A stretch of DNA of 64,000 nt. Origin: Odontocerum albicorne. Lineage: Eukaryota; Arthropoda; Insecta; Trichoptera; Odontoceridae. The position numbers and the translations under genes are program-made. Of this stretch, positions 22,185-32,225 are shown in pieces. The notes under the pieces were generated by a model. It was given only the letters and a program-made list of their open reading frames with translations, did not search any database and was not told the DNA's origin. Within the stretch, counting starts at the first letter, position 1; the number at the start of each line of letters is the position of its first letter. The stretch is from the NCBI GenBank assembly GCA_949825065.1, contig OX463852.1:20114189-20178188 (forward strand), in the 5' to 3' direction.

Positions 22185-22320
22185 AAATATTCACTATCTT
22201 ATGTACGAGAAGGTGTATGGATGTTGAAGAGATGAAATATGTGTATAGAAATAGTAAAATCTAGCACTCTGTCTTCTCTGCCTACTTCTACAGGGAAATA
22301 GCGTGATTGTTTGTATGTAT
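22185..22320 (+). mobile_element. LINE-R 3' end fragment
   Basis: Reads TRRCMDVEEMKYVYRNSKI, stop, then HSVFSAYFYREIA. This is the C-terminal signature of LINE-R (VEEAKDVC..R..WRSLVSAYP in less decayed form), followed by GGAAATAGCGTGATTG. Confidence 0.6.
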
Positions 22321-22539
22321 TTTCACGTACTTAGTGTACTCTCTTAGTAATAAAGATATTAGCATTCTTAATATTAAATACTGTTAACTGAGATTATTAA
22401 TTGATACATTACAAAATAAAAAATTTAGTTATTAAGTATGTTCGCTAAATCCCGATGTGTTAAAACGTGTAAAAAATACAACAATCAGGTGGTGAAGACA
22501 TGTTAAACTAAGGAGTGGAGAAAGACATACCAAACAAAT

Positions 22540-23035
22540 CTAAATATGATTCACTTGATCCAACCATACTTTCCTTTGTCTTCCTCTAGCACGCCTTCCA
22601 ATAACACTTGTTTTGTAAGTCTTTCTTCATTTATACTGCACTTGTTCATCTCACTTAATACATTAACCTAAAATTCTTACTTTATTTCGTTTTTTATACA
22701 TTGTCACCCATATTTATTCGGCATATTTGTCTTTTTTGACCGTCATATTTCACTTTCATACTCGTACATTATCATTTTGTACTAGAACCGTTTTTGGCTG
22801 TCATCTTAGCAGACTTTGATACTGTCTTGTTTGAGTATATACATACTATACATATGTTTCAGTACCTCAGTGACTTTGTTTCCTTTAACTACACGTCGTT
22901 GGATATATTTTGTACCTCTTCCATCTTCTGAGAAAATACTGTCCAAGTAGCAAAATTCCTCAACTTGCTCCAATTTTTCATTGCGGGAGAGAGAGGGAAT
23001 AAAAATAGATTTTTTTTTCAAAAACTTTCATACAT
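22540..23035 (-). mobile_element. LINE-R fragment, thumb to C-terminus
   Basis: The minus strand from 23000 reads LEQVEEFCYLDSIFSEDGRG then YIQRRVVKGNK, the conserved post-catalytic 'LG(S)IFSEDG' block. After a decayed middle, NEERLTKQVLLEGVLEE follows near 22600. Multiple stops make it inactive. Confidence 0.7.
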
Positions 23036-23524
23036 TCATTTCACGGATGTTGTAATAAAATAAGTTTTAAACTGTCGTAAAAGTTTTAATGTTGCCAAAT
23101 TTACTAATCAAATGCTAATAAGTGTGCTCATCCAAATAAAAAAATCTGATGTTAATGGGTAAAGCCCGCGGATTTGCGAACATCTTTTGATTAAGATTTT
23201 ACAAGAATATTAAAATCTTGCACGCACGAATTACGATGATGATTCAATTAAAGCTGCGTCACTTGAACATTGCATGATAAAGTATAATACTCGTAGTTGT
23301 ACATATGGAGATGTTCTGTAATATAACAACACTTTGTATGTAAATTGTGAAATATTCTTATGTGTACCGATTGGATAAAAATTATGTCCATAGTTCAAGT
23401 CGCTTTTCCATAGTTGAAGTCTTGATATTCACCCAACCTTAAAAAATATAGAAGCAATCGGAACCTACAAATACAGAAACAATGTGGAGATTCGGGATAT
23501 TTTTTTATCAATCTAAAGTATTGT
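23036..23524. other. no feature seen
   Basis: AT-rich; no supported feature. Confidence 0.4.
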
Positions 23525-23610
23525 ATTATTACACTTTCATTGTATATAGTACAACATGTCGCAATCTTTCTACGAGTATATCAACCATAAATAAGACCTG
23601 GAGACCAAAG
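23525..23610 (-). mobile_element. SINE A tail fragment
   Basis: ACACTTTCATTGTATATAGTACAAC is the reverse complement of the SINE A/LINE-J terminal segment; 'GTCGCAATCTTTC' follows. Confidence 0.5.
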
Positions 23611-23621
23611 TGTTGCAGAAA

Positions 23622-24125
23622 TTCCTAATTTTACTCGTGCAATCTTTAAAACCAAAATTTTACTCCTGCAATCTCTGCTCTTTCGAATTCTGAACTATGC
23701 AGACGTCTTTTACTTGGATGTTACAGAGGAACAGCTGGACAAATTACAGCGTCTTCAAAATGTTTGTAGATTTATTTTCAACCTATGTAAGTACGATCAC
23801 ATAACTTCATACCAGAAGTTATTGAACTGGTTGAATGTTAGAAATAGACGCCAAATTCACATACTGTGTCTATTGTATAATATCTTTAACTGTCCCCACC
23901 CCCCTCTTATCTACTGAAAATTACCGAAAATTTTCAGCATCTTTCTGAACATGGATTAGCGCTACCCTCAAACAGAGATTGCTTATTGGCCTTTCCAGTT
24001 CACCGCTCCTCTTTTTTACATCGTCATTTACTGTTCATGCTGTGAGACTTGGAATCAGTTACAAACCAATGTTAGACTCGCTCCATCCTTTAAGAGTTCC
24101 TTTAAGAGAAAACCTGACTAATATT
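23622..24125 (+). mobile_element. LINE-J copy, C-terminal coding part, truncated
   Basis: The frame from about 23640 gives YFLDVTEEQLDKLQRLQNVC-like residues, continuing YDHITSYQKLLNWLNVRNRR. It matches the main LINE-J copy at 31410 with one-base gaps (for example loss of the LR at LQNVCLRF) and a stop after HPPLIY. The 3' tail is missing. A duplicated 5' edge (TTTTACTCGTGCAATCT and TTTTACTCCTGCAATCT) lies at 23632-23675. Confidence 0.8.
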
Positions 24126-25059
24126 CTTTGAAAAAATCTGAGCATCACCGGGTTTAGAACCTGTAACCTTTTGTAAAGCATCGTTCTAGAGACAAAAGCT
24201 CTGCAGGAATTATACAGCTATCATAAAGTTAAGTAATTACAACAAAGTAAACTCGAGTGAGTCGGAAAATCCATCTTGTGTTATTGAATATTTTCAAACT
24301 CTTTAGATTCAGATTTAGTGAGTCGAAAAATATTCAATAACACTGGATAGACTTCGATCGGGTTCTGTTTTGTGAATGGATCCACATAAAAACAATAACT
24401 AGCCACGGGAACAACCTAACCTATCACCAAAATCCTCAATTTAATTATATAAGTGTTTTATTCTAAGAACGCTTCATTCACATAGGATCTCTAAGAAAAG
24501 TTTAAATATGAAGATCTCTACCTACCAGTCTTCCGATACTTCAAAGCATGTCTATATCATGCCGAAGAGACAGCAATTCCAAAAATTCGATGATGATGAC
24601 TAATAAGAACGTTAAAAAGTTATAATTGTTTGTTTTTCCACGTGATAGTTAAAATTATAATATTTAAGAGAACTCTCATTTATAATGATGCACTTTTTTT
24701 TGGTAATAAGTTTTCTTCCAAATTTTATCAAAATTTTTTTCGCAAACATTAAATAAATATACATTTTAAACATTATTTACGTAACAATTTTCTTGAACCA
24801 CACAGTACTTGTTTAAGGAGAAATTTCAGTAGTTCTTGTAAAACTATGTTTTGAAAATGAAGACATAATATATATCTTATGACCACACATAGCTTGTTGA
24901 AGTGGTATGAGCAGTTTCAACTAAGAAAACTCGTTACTCCTCCCAATTACAACGGAGCACTTGAATATACTCGTATATGGTAGATTATTCCATTACAAGG
25001 GAAGCTTTATCTAATGCTGTTTTGTTAGATTTGACATCATTATTATTTCAGATTTTACC
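24126..25059. other. intergenic with an imperfect hairpin and a SINE A head scrap
   Basis: 24140-24185 resembles a minus-strand SINE A head (GGGTTTAGAACCTGTAACC). At 24278-24343, 17-bp arms GTGTTATTGAATATTTT and its complement flank a 32-bp loop. The rest is featureless. Confidence 0.5.
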
Positions 25060-25190
25060 AGTCCATTGCAAGACATAGATCTCCCTTCTTCTCCATTCAT
25101 CTCAATACTGTGCGTCCTTTATCCACCGACTTCTGGCAAAATATAATATCTTTAATTTTGTCGAAACATGTCTTTGTGACCTTTTAGTGG
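25060..25190 (-). mobile_element. LINE 3' end of a further family
   Basis: Shares with 26088-26200 the blocks TGCGTCCTTTATCCACCGACTTCTGGC and TGGTGCKTAATTA-like sequence. On the minus strand this can be read as a DR..WR-type basic C-terminus. Only similarity between the two copies is directly seen; the LINE label is inferred. Confidence 0.35.
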
Positions 25191-25672
25191 TGCGTAATTA
25201 TTATTGCACACTTGGTTCATATATGAATGAAGGAAATGTTTATTTTTCGCAGTGTAAGATTTTAAATTTATATTGTATTTATTATTATGATTGGAGCAGA
25301 ATAAAGCGGTAGAAATTTGTGATTTGCTAGAATAATCAGAATTGAAATGTTTGATGAATATTGATCGGATAAAGGATAACTGTTAAATGTGGGTATTATA
25401 AGTAAATTCAAGAAACGATCTTGAAAGGTTTGGTTACATTAAGGGAAAGAGTGGCGAGAAATTAGGAGATATACCGAGGACATAGTGGAAAGTGATGAAT
25501 GGAGAAATTTTAACAAAATGAAAGGTAATATGAGAAAAATAAGAGGATGAATGACGATATATGTATGTGACCGATGTGAGAGCTATATGCATATATATAA
25601 AGTCGTGGAGATCTGTCCAGTTGGCTTACCCAAAAAATATATGGCGTATCGACATGTTTGTATGTATGTATG
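25191..25672. other. no feature seen
   Basis: A short plus frame reads VESDEWRNFNKMKGNMRK (25480-25550), LINE-like but unassigned. Confidence 0.35.
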
Positions 25673-26032
25673 AAGGTCTAAAAGTTTCCAGCCCAATTGT
25701 ATAAAAATGTGATAGAATGATGAAAAAGTTTTTTTTTCAATGTGGTCACCCAATATTTCAGTGTAGAATATGACGTAAACAAATCTCCGTAACCAGCATC
25801 TAAACGTAGTAGACCACATATTCTTTTGAAAGAATCTTGATAACCGCGTGATGTTCAATTTTTGACGTTTCAGAATATAACGAAGCAACGCATGTTCTGT
25901 CGGCTCTAGTTGGCTTATTACTAAGGGTAAAGGCATCGAATTTTAACCATAAGATTGCCTGACCATGTAGGGGATGTGGCCGGTATCAGTCTATATACGT
26001 TCAAACTTATTAGGCCGGAATTTTTTGACCTT
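25673..26032 (-). mobile_element. mariner family M1, copy 3 (MITE-sized, both termini)
   Basis: Left terminus GGTCTAAAAGTTTCCAGCCC (25675-25694) and right terminus (26011-26030), whose reverse complement is GGTCAAAAAATTCCGGCC, form the family terminal repeats. The interior minus strand retains only scraps of the N-terminus, such as HALLRYILKRQK, homologous to copy 1. At about 360 bp it can only have been mobilised in trans. Confidence 0.7.
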
Positions 26033-26035
26033 TTA

Positions 26036-26240
26036 GCTTTTATTAGTCCAATGTATGACAAAAACTTAATTTTTTTTTCTATATTCCTATCGATGCTGCG
26101 TATCCTTTATCTGCCCACTTCCAGCCAAATATCGTCAAACCACCTTATCAAAAGATGTCCTCGTGGCCTTTTGGTGCTTTGTAACCTCAATTACAAGACA
26201 CGCTTGTTACATGCAGTGTTTAACATATAAACAATATGAC
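26036..26240 (-). mobile_element. LINE 3' end, second copy of the family at 25060
   Basis: CGTATCCTTTATCTGCCCACTTCCAGCC and CCTCGTGGCCTTTTGGTGC match 25060-25190. The mariner M1 copy 3 lies immediately upstream. Confidence 0.35.
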
Positions 26241-26892
26241 CATTCCGTTTTAACTTTGACTTAGAAATCCTTTCCACTACGTCCCACACTTAAGTATGAA
26301 CAGCTTCAAAGATTGGATAGTTAGTAATTTTATAGATATTAGATAGTCTCTAAAACATAAAAAACAAATAAATACTTACCCATATTATCTAATTACTGAA
26401 AATAAAAAATCAATTTACTTCATAGGGGGAATATAGTTATATGGAAAATAATGTAGAGTTATTATTCATTGTAATTTTAAATGGAAAATAGGAAATTTTA
26501 TGAAGAGGATAAGCTTTTACCCGCTTAATGTGTTCGATTCCCAGAAAATTCCAAGCTGGTTTTGCCTTCCAGCATAATTAAATCTAAATGGTGTAGGCAC
26601 TTAAAATAGGTAGCGATTGACTTTACATAAACCTCTAGGCTCTGTTTCGGTGATTTTAATTAAATATATATATGTCTTTAAATACCATTAATAGATAGAT
26701 ATATTGAAGTCGTTGGTTTGGAAATACCCATAATAGAAAAAGGTTTGATTCTTTTTTTGCGATTTTTCAAGTTTAAAATGTTCTCGAAGATAAAAGATGC
26801 AACGCTTTTAAATCATTGGAAAAAATAACTATAAGATATCAGTAGTTTATGAAAAGTGTTGTTCAATTCTTTAATAACGTTCATAGAACATA
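26241..26892. other. no feature seen
   Basis: AT-rich, no recognised feature. Confidence 0.4.
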
Positions 26893-26968
26893 CAGCATCA
26901 ACGTAGCCTAGTTGGTAAGACGATTTTCTTCCTCGAGGGAATTTCGGGATCGAGTCTCGGTGGTACCC
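26893..26968 (+). mobile_element. tRNA-like SINE head
   Basis: Head AGCCTAGTTGGTAAGACG and B-box-like GGGATCGAGTCTCGGTGG, without the SINE A body downstream. Confidence 0.6.
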
Positions 26969-27272
26969 CTCTGACGTAAAATTTCGTTTACGAGATTATT
27001 TTTATATCTAGTATTACCATTATGTACGACGATATCATACTCAATATCAATATCGCATTCTCATAGTCCATACCGATAAAAGAAAACAAAGTAGACGATT
27101 AAATTCTCCTACTTTTTCGTCTTTGTCTTCTTGCAATAGATGCGTGATCTGTTTTTTCTGCATGATTCCTGGGGTGTAGGCTGCCAGCTATCCCTCTTAA
27201 TATTTAAGGCCCTGCATGGTAGGTAGTTGGCTTCCTGTGAGGTAATCTTGAGAAACTCTGCTGTCTATCATA
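26969..27272. other. no feature seen
   Basis: Moderately GC-rich around 27180-27240 (CCTGCATGGTAGGTAGTTGG) but unassigned; it may belong to the repeat that follows. Confidence 0.35.
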
Positions 27273-27365
27273 TATGTCCTCAGTAAGATACAGGCAAAAG
27301 CCTAGTTTACTAGGGACACGACAAATGAATGGCAACAAACCAAGATCTATTAAAATGGTATGTCC
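27273..27365. repeat. dispersed repeat shared with 62738-62832
   Basis: ATGTCCTCAG, ATACAGGCAAAAGCCTAGTT and ACAAATGA occur in the same order and spacing in both places. No coding content. Confidence 0.65.
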
Positions 27366-28112
27366 AAATTAAATTACCTGTTGTTTTTTCGCAAATTGTG
27401 TATTTATTAATTTCTTGTCATGTATAAATATAATTAAAAAAATCGTTTCGGAAGGTCTCATTGGACAATATAATCCACCTAAAGCCGAAAGTTTACTACA
27501 AAAAATTGGAATTATAATTTGTCAATAATTGTGTGTTCGGTTTCCCACTTGGAACGCCTTTAAGTTAAGTCTACTCTCTAAATGGCGCTCTATAAATGTT
27601 TTCTTTATTTTTATTACGAAGAATAATATATCACAGATCACATAATTTTTTTTTGTAAGGTGTTCTTGTCAAAGAAAATATAAATTTTAAAATATAACTT
27701 TATATTTTGGACAATATACTAAAAACATTTCTAATTCTATGTTGTACATTTTGATTTATTTATTATTTTACAACTCACTCCGATGGTTTCTTAAAAAAAA
27801 TGGCAAAAAGCGATAAAACAGGCACGTAGCCCGTATAAATCATGATCCTGCTGTTTTATGTTTTGCCATTTATTTGCGTTATTATTACAAATACTAACTA
27901 TTGATCATTTCAGTTGTTCCTGCTATGAGAAAGCAGCAGTTATTAACAGTTTTATTTATTTGCTAAACCCAAAAAGACGGCATTGTTAACAATAAACTTT
28001 GAAATGTTTGCTGTGTCTAGATTTAACATTATGGTAACTTAAAAATTGTGATAAAGATATGTAAATTGCTTGTGCAACATTTTCAAATGTTAAGGTCATT
28101 CTTTCTTAAATA
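27366..28112. other. no feature seen
   Basis: AT-rich with homopolymer runs. Confidence 0.4.
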
Positions 28113-28318
28113 GTAATGATCTCTATGGGCTGATTAGTAAGACACCTATTTTCCAGCCAGGAGGTTGAGGGTTCGATTCCCGTTGGGACTCATTTTTCTC
28201 TAAAAAGAATGGTTCCAGTCTTTTTCACTTTAGGTCTCTTTAACATGTTTCTGTTGGTTTTGAAGAAATTTTCGTATGGCACTGAACTCGTCAAGTTGTA
28301 CTGTATACAAAAAGCACA
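28113..28318 (+). mobile_element. SINE A copy, full length
   Basis: Head with GATTAGTAAGACACC, B box GGGTTCGATTCCCG, 'TTGGGACTCATTTTTC', body 'TTTTTCACTTTAGGTCTCTTT', tail 'TGTTGGTTTTGAAGAAATTTTC' and the end 'GTTGTACTGTATAC'. Confidence 0.85.
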
Positions 28319-28499
28319 CATTTAATTATGAATAATATTTGCACAGTATCGATGTATGCATGCTTGATAATTATTTATGTTTGTTTTATATAAACATATT
28401 TTTTTGTGTATTTTCTTTGTTTAACTTTGGATTCATGCAAATAGCTATTTGAGTGTAAACTTTTTTTATATTATATTGTACATATACGTATTTTCTCTA

Positions 28500-28655
28500 A
28501 TTGCATTGTATTTCACTTTCATTGTAAAAAATACAGCTTGTCAGGCTTGTTCCCGTTGGGCAATCTCTTTCAACCAACAAAAATACGTTAAAGACACTTT
28601 TAGTGAAAACCAGAACGGAAACCCCGGGTTGGAAGACAGTCGTCCTACTAACTAA
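28500..28655 (-). mobile_element. SINE A copy
   Basis: Minus strand: remnant of the head (GTTAGTAGGACGACTG), body 'GGTTTTCACTAAAAG', tail 'TTGGTTGAAAGAGATTGCCC' and the end TTTTTTACAATGAAAGTG. The B box is deleted. Confidence 0.75.
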
Positions 28656-28954
28656 ACATACTTGTTGTGTATAAATATATTTTGTTTTTTTATTTTGTGT
28701 GTACAGTTGTTTAATTGTTATTTTAATAAATAAGAAAGCATGCTAGCTGGTGAAAAAACAAAAGATATTATACGCCGTTTATCTCCTTCTTTAATTTTCC
28801 TGTCCTTTTTGTATCATCGTTTCTTAAAAGTTTCCTCTAGGTATGCTGGAACAATACCTTTTAAGCGTATAGAATATGTGGTAGCAACATCTAAGCTAAC
28901 TATGTTGTAAAATATATGAAATTATGTTCCTGACAACTATTCGAGTTACGTATA

Positions 28955-29095
28955 TATTGATTGCATTACACTGTCGTTGTATACAACAATACAACCTGGT
29001 GGGTTTATTGCAATGTGGCAATATCTTCCAACCAGCCAGAAAAATGTTAAAAAGGCTTTTAGTGAAAACCAGACTGGAATCCTTTTTAAAAAATT
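28955..29095 (-). mobile_element. SINE A 3' half
   Basis: Minus strand from the A/T linker: 'GGATTCCAGTCTGG', 'TTTTCACTAAAAGCC', 'CTGGCTGGTTGGAAGATATTG' and 'ACCAGGTTGTATTG'. The head is missing. Confidence 0.75.
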
Positions 29096-29619
29096 CTAAC
29101 ATCTTTTAAAAAATAAACAATCGTCGTGTTAAAATAAATCAAACTCAAAATAGGATTTTCTGTGTTCTGAATTGATAAAAGGTTGTTTATAATTGCCACA
29201 GCACGGAATGGTAACGTTATGAAATCAGAATTTCAAGAATTTATAATAATCAGCCCGCCGTCACAAACAGATCATACGACCTAAGCCAAGAGGAAGAAGA
29301 AGAATGAATAATATTATGTCATAACAGGAAACCCTGGCCATCGACTATAATTGTCATACATCCTGCGAATATCAGATACTTATGTGTGCATTGGTTCAGT
29401 GTGTACAATATATTGAACTTCAGCAATCTAAATTATCTTAGCAGATCAAATCCAAAGCTTCTATGTAAAGAAAATTCAACTTCTAATTAGATCGGCACGT
29501 ATACTTTGCTGCAGTCTTTCGTTATGCAGATGCTTTCACGTATCGCCAATTTTGTGTTACTTAATAGCGCTATAAGAATTACTACCCACGTTTTAAGATA
29601 TGGATAATAACAAATTCAT
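29096..29619. other. no feature seen
   Basis: No recognised repeat or coding region. Confidence 0.4.
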
Positions 29620-29830
29620 ATGTATTGCATTAAATTTTCATTGTGTACAGTACAACCTGATGGGTGTATTGCCGTGTGGCAATCTCTTCCAACCAACATG
29701 AAAGGTGTTAAAAGAAACCTTAAGTGAAAGCCAGGCTAGAGCTCTTTTTAAAATAAATTGAGTTGCAACAGGAATAAACCCGTAACCTCCGGAACTTACG
29801 GAGATTTGGTCTTAAAGTTTGAGGTTCATA
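29620..29830 (-). mobile_element. SINE A copy
   Basis: Minus strand: head remnant (GACCAAATCTCCGTAAG), B box ACGGGTTTATTCCTG, body 'CTAGCCTGGCTTTCACTTAAG', tail 'TTGGTTGGAAGAGATTGCC' and end 'TACTGTACACAATG'. Confidence 0.8.
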
Positions 29831-30700
29831 TTGGAAGCTCATTCTAAATTCTGTTTCTTAAAATAACCGAGAAAGCAATGCCAAAAAAACATCCTTTTAG
29901 AATGCTCTATCAGGTTCTTTTGACTTGGATGATCATCAGAGCAAAACCCTTTCAAATAAATCAGTTTCTCAGCATCCCGAAGTCAGTTCAGCCCCTGGTG
30001 TTTCGAAGCCAAACCATGACTTCTTCTAACATATATTTGAGCCAGCTCATGTCAGATGAAATAATACGAGAAATCCAGTGTTTAAATAATATTTATAGAT
30101 AACTTAAGACAAATGGAAAATGTTGCATTTTTTCACCAAATTTGACCTAAAATAATTGTTTTCACTGAACTTTGAATGCCACAATAATTCGAGTATCTGA
30201 CCTTTTATCAAATGAGTACTTCCTTCAAAATATATAATAAATCTGTCTTTATTAAACCTTACACTGATGGGTTGCTCATCAATTTCTAGGAAAAAATACG
30301 CTGTAGTACATTTCAAAACTTTTCCTACTCATGTGATACAGCAAGACATTATTATAAAATAATATTTCATCAAGTTTATTAAGGGTCACCATATTTATTT
30401 ATATGAAATACACCATAATTGTTTTTTGAGAATATTTTTTGCATTTATTTATTAGGATTGGTTTCAGTGGTGTCATCCTAATATTTTATCAACCGGTTCG
30501 CTGTTTTACTTTCTTCAGAAAAGCATTTAGAGACCATTTCATATACATTTTATTTATATATTTTATATATATGTTGGTGGATGTCATAATACAATATTAA
30601 ATTTAAAAAGTCAATTTGAGAAAAAAAAACAGATCGATCGGGATCAAAATTTGAGCAGATGAAATTTTGAACAGGTTAAAAGTTATACATTTATCATAGA
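29831..30700. other. no feature seen
   Basis: Frames of 70-75 codons at 29878-30102 (plus) and 30104-30316 (minus) lack recognisable motifs. Confidence 0.4.
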
Positions 30701-31046
30701 GGTAACGCACTGGACTTCCGTGCGGAAGGTCGTCGGTTTGAATCCCGCGCTGTGCTACTCCCATTGAATGGCACAGACATTTTTTCCGCCTAGTATTGGA
30801 GGGTATAAGAGATACGTATGAAATCAGTCATATTTATTCTTTCGAAAAGAGAAAAAAACATGCCGGTTGCTCCGATCGTCTCACTTCGGTGTGCCATCGG
30901 ATCCAGTACAGCGGTGTGCCCGGTAAGTTTGCTGGTGTGCAGCGGCTCATTCACTTAAAAAAACTGCACGACACAGCTTCGATTTCCAACTGAATTGACG
31001 TTAGAATGGCGAGGGGATCTTTCACTACGAGCCCCAGCAACGATCA
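30701..31046 (+). mobile_element. SINE B, most complete copy
   Basis: Truncated just 5' of the A box: GGTAACGCACTGGACTTCC, B box GGTTTGAATCCCGCGC, 'TTCCGCCTAGTATTGGAGGG', 'GAAATCAGTCATATTTATTC', then 'CCGATCGTCTCACTTCGGTG', 'GGATCCAGTACAGCGGTGTG', 'GTTTGCTGGTGTGC', 'TTGACGTTAGAATGGCGAGG' and the end 'GCCCCAGCAACG'. It defines the family consensus here, at least 345 bp. Confidence 0.85.
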
Positions 31047-31409
31047 ATCGACGTCATAACATAAACTTATACGATTTGTTACTAAATACGAGTACTCGTA
31101 TATCACCAATATCATTGTATATTTCTACTGTTTTTACCACACATTAATGATTAATGTTTTTTAACTTTTTTTTTTAAATATTTTATTCTACTTAATTTAA
31201 ATAGAAACTTCACTTATTACCGAATTTGATGGAATTTTTGATAATTATTATTATTATTGAGTATCGAATCAAACTATAAATGAAAATTTCTTAAAAATAC
31301 ATACAATAGGCACTAAATACTAGCAACTCAAGCACTTTCAGCACCGTCACGCTATTTTCATGTCGAACCATGCAGAAAAGACAGTGCTTGAATTTTATTG
31401 ATTGCGATA
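31047..31409. other. short intergenic stretch
   Basis: AT-rich; it holds an overlapping pair of the recurrent octamer (TACGAGTACTCGTA at 31087-31100). Confidence 0.5.
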
Positions 31410-32205
31410 GATAAATTTTACTCGTACAATCTCTGCTCTTTCCGATTCTGGACTATGCGGACGTATGTTACTTGGATGTTACAGAGGAACAGCTGGACAA
31501 ATTACAGCGTCTTCAAAATGTGTGCCTAAGATTTATTTTCAACCTACGAAAGTACGATCATATAACTTCATACCAGAAGGCATTGAACTGGTTGAATGTT
31601 AGAAATAGACGCCAAATTCACATACTGTCTCTATTGTATAATATCCTTAACTGTCCCGCCGCACCCTCTTATCTCGCCGAAAATTTTCAGCGTCTTTCCA
31701 ATCATGGATTAGCGCTACGCTCAAACAGAGATTGTTTATTGGCCTTTCCAGTTCACCGCTCTTCTTTTTTCACGTCGTCCTTTACTGTCCATGCAGTGAG
31801 ACTCTGGAATCAGTTACAAACCAATATAAGACTCGCTCCGTCCTTGGCATGCTTTAAGAAGCGACTGAAAAAACTCTTAATTTCTAGTCAGTAAAATAAC
31901 GTGTTTCATTCCTGATTTTTCTTTTCCTTTCCTCTCCACCATCCTTTCCTTTCCTTTTGATTGATGATATCTCACTTTATATGAAAAATAGTGTTCGGGT
32001 GATTGTCCGTCTTTGTGGGGTTTGTGGGCATGTTCTCACGTATATGTTTATGGATTTCGTGGGGATGGATAGTCATTTGAATGATTTATGCGACCACGTA
32101 ACTTGCTTCATTTACTTTTGTCTGGTTGGTTGGAAGAGATTGCCGCCTGGCAATAAGCCCGCCAGATTGTATTACAATAAAAGTGTTAAATAAATAAATA
32201 AATAG
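31410..32205 (+). mobile_element. LINE-J, 5'-truncated jockey-like non-LTR retrotransposon
   Basis: Contains the 3' part of the reverse transcriptase frame, a 3' UTR of about 300 bp with pyrimidine-rich TTTCCTTTCCTCTCC, and the 3' end 'GGTTGGTTGGAAGAGATTGC' with 'CTGGCAATAAGCCCGCC', finishing in (AAAT)n at 32189-32205. This is the best copy. Its terminal 60-75 bp are those shared with SINE A. Confidence 0.9.
31417..31894 (+). pseudogene. LINE-J reverse transcriptase C-terminal domain (5'-truncated)
   Basis: An uninterrupted frame of about 158 codons, with no genuine start Met, ends at TAA 31892-31894. It reads LLVQSLLFPILDYADVCYLD, then EEQLDKLQRLQNVCLRFIF, RKYDHITSYQKALNWLNV, ILSLLYNIL and finally HAVRLWNQLQTNIRLAPS followed by CFKKRLKKLL. 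This order (LDYADVCY, QNxCLRFIF, RLWNxL, FKxxLK) is the C-terminal region after the polymerase core in jockey/CR1-like LINEs. The YADD active site is not included. The intact frame suggests this family was active more recently than the others here. Confidence 0.85.
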
Positions 32206-32213
32206 ACATCATT

Positions 32214-32225
32214 CCCCCCCCCCCC
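32214..32225. repeat. poly-C run (12)
   Basis: Homopolymer of C just after the LINE-J (AAAT)n tail; unusual in AT-rich sequence. Confidence 0.8.

Noticed and set aside
28896..29109. Paired frames of 61-68 codons on both strands
   Set aside because: Both are conceptual translations of a SINE A copy.
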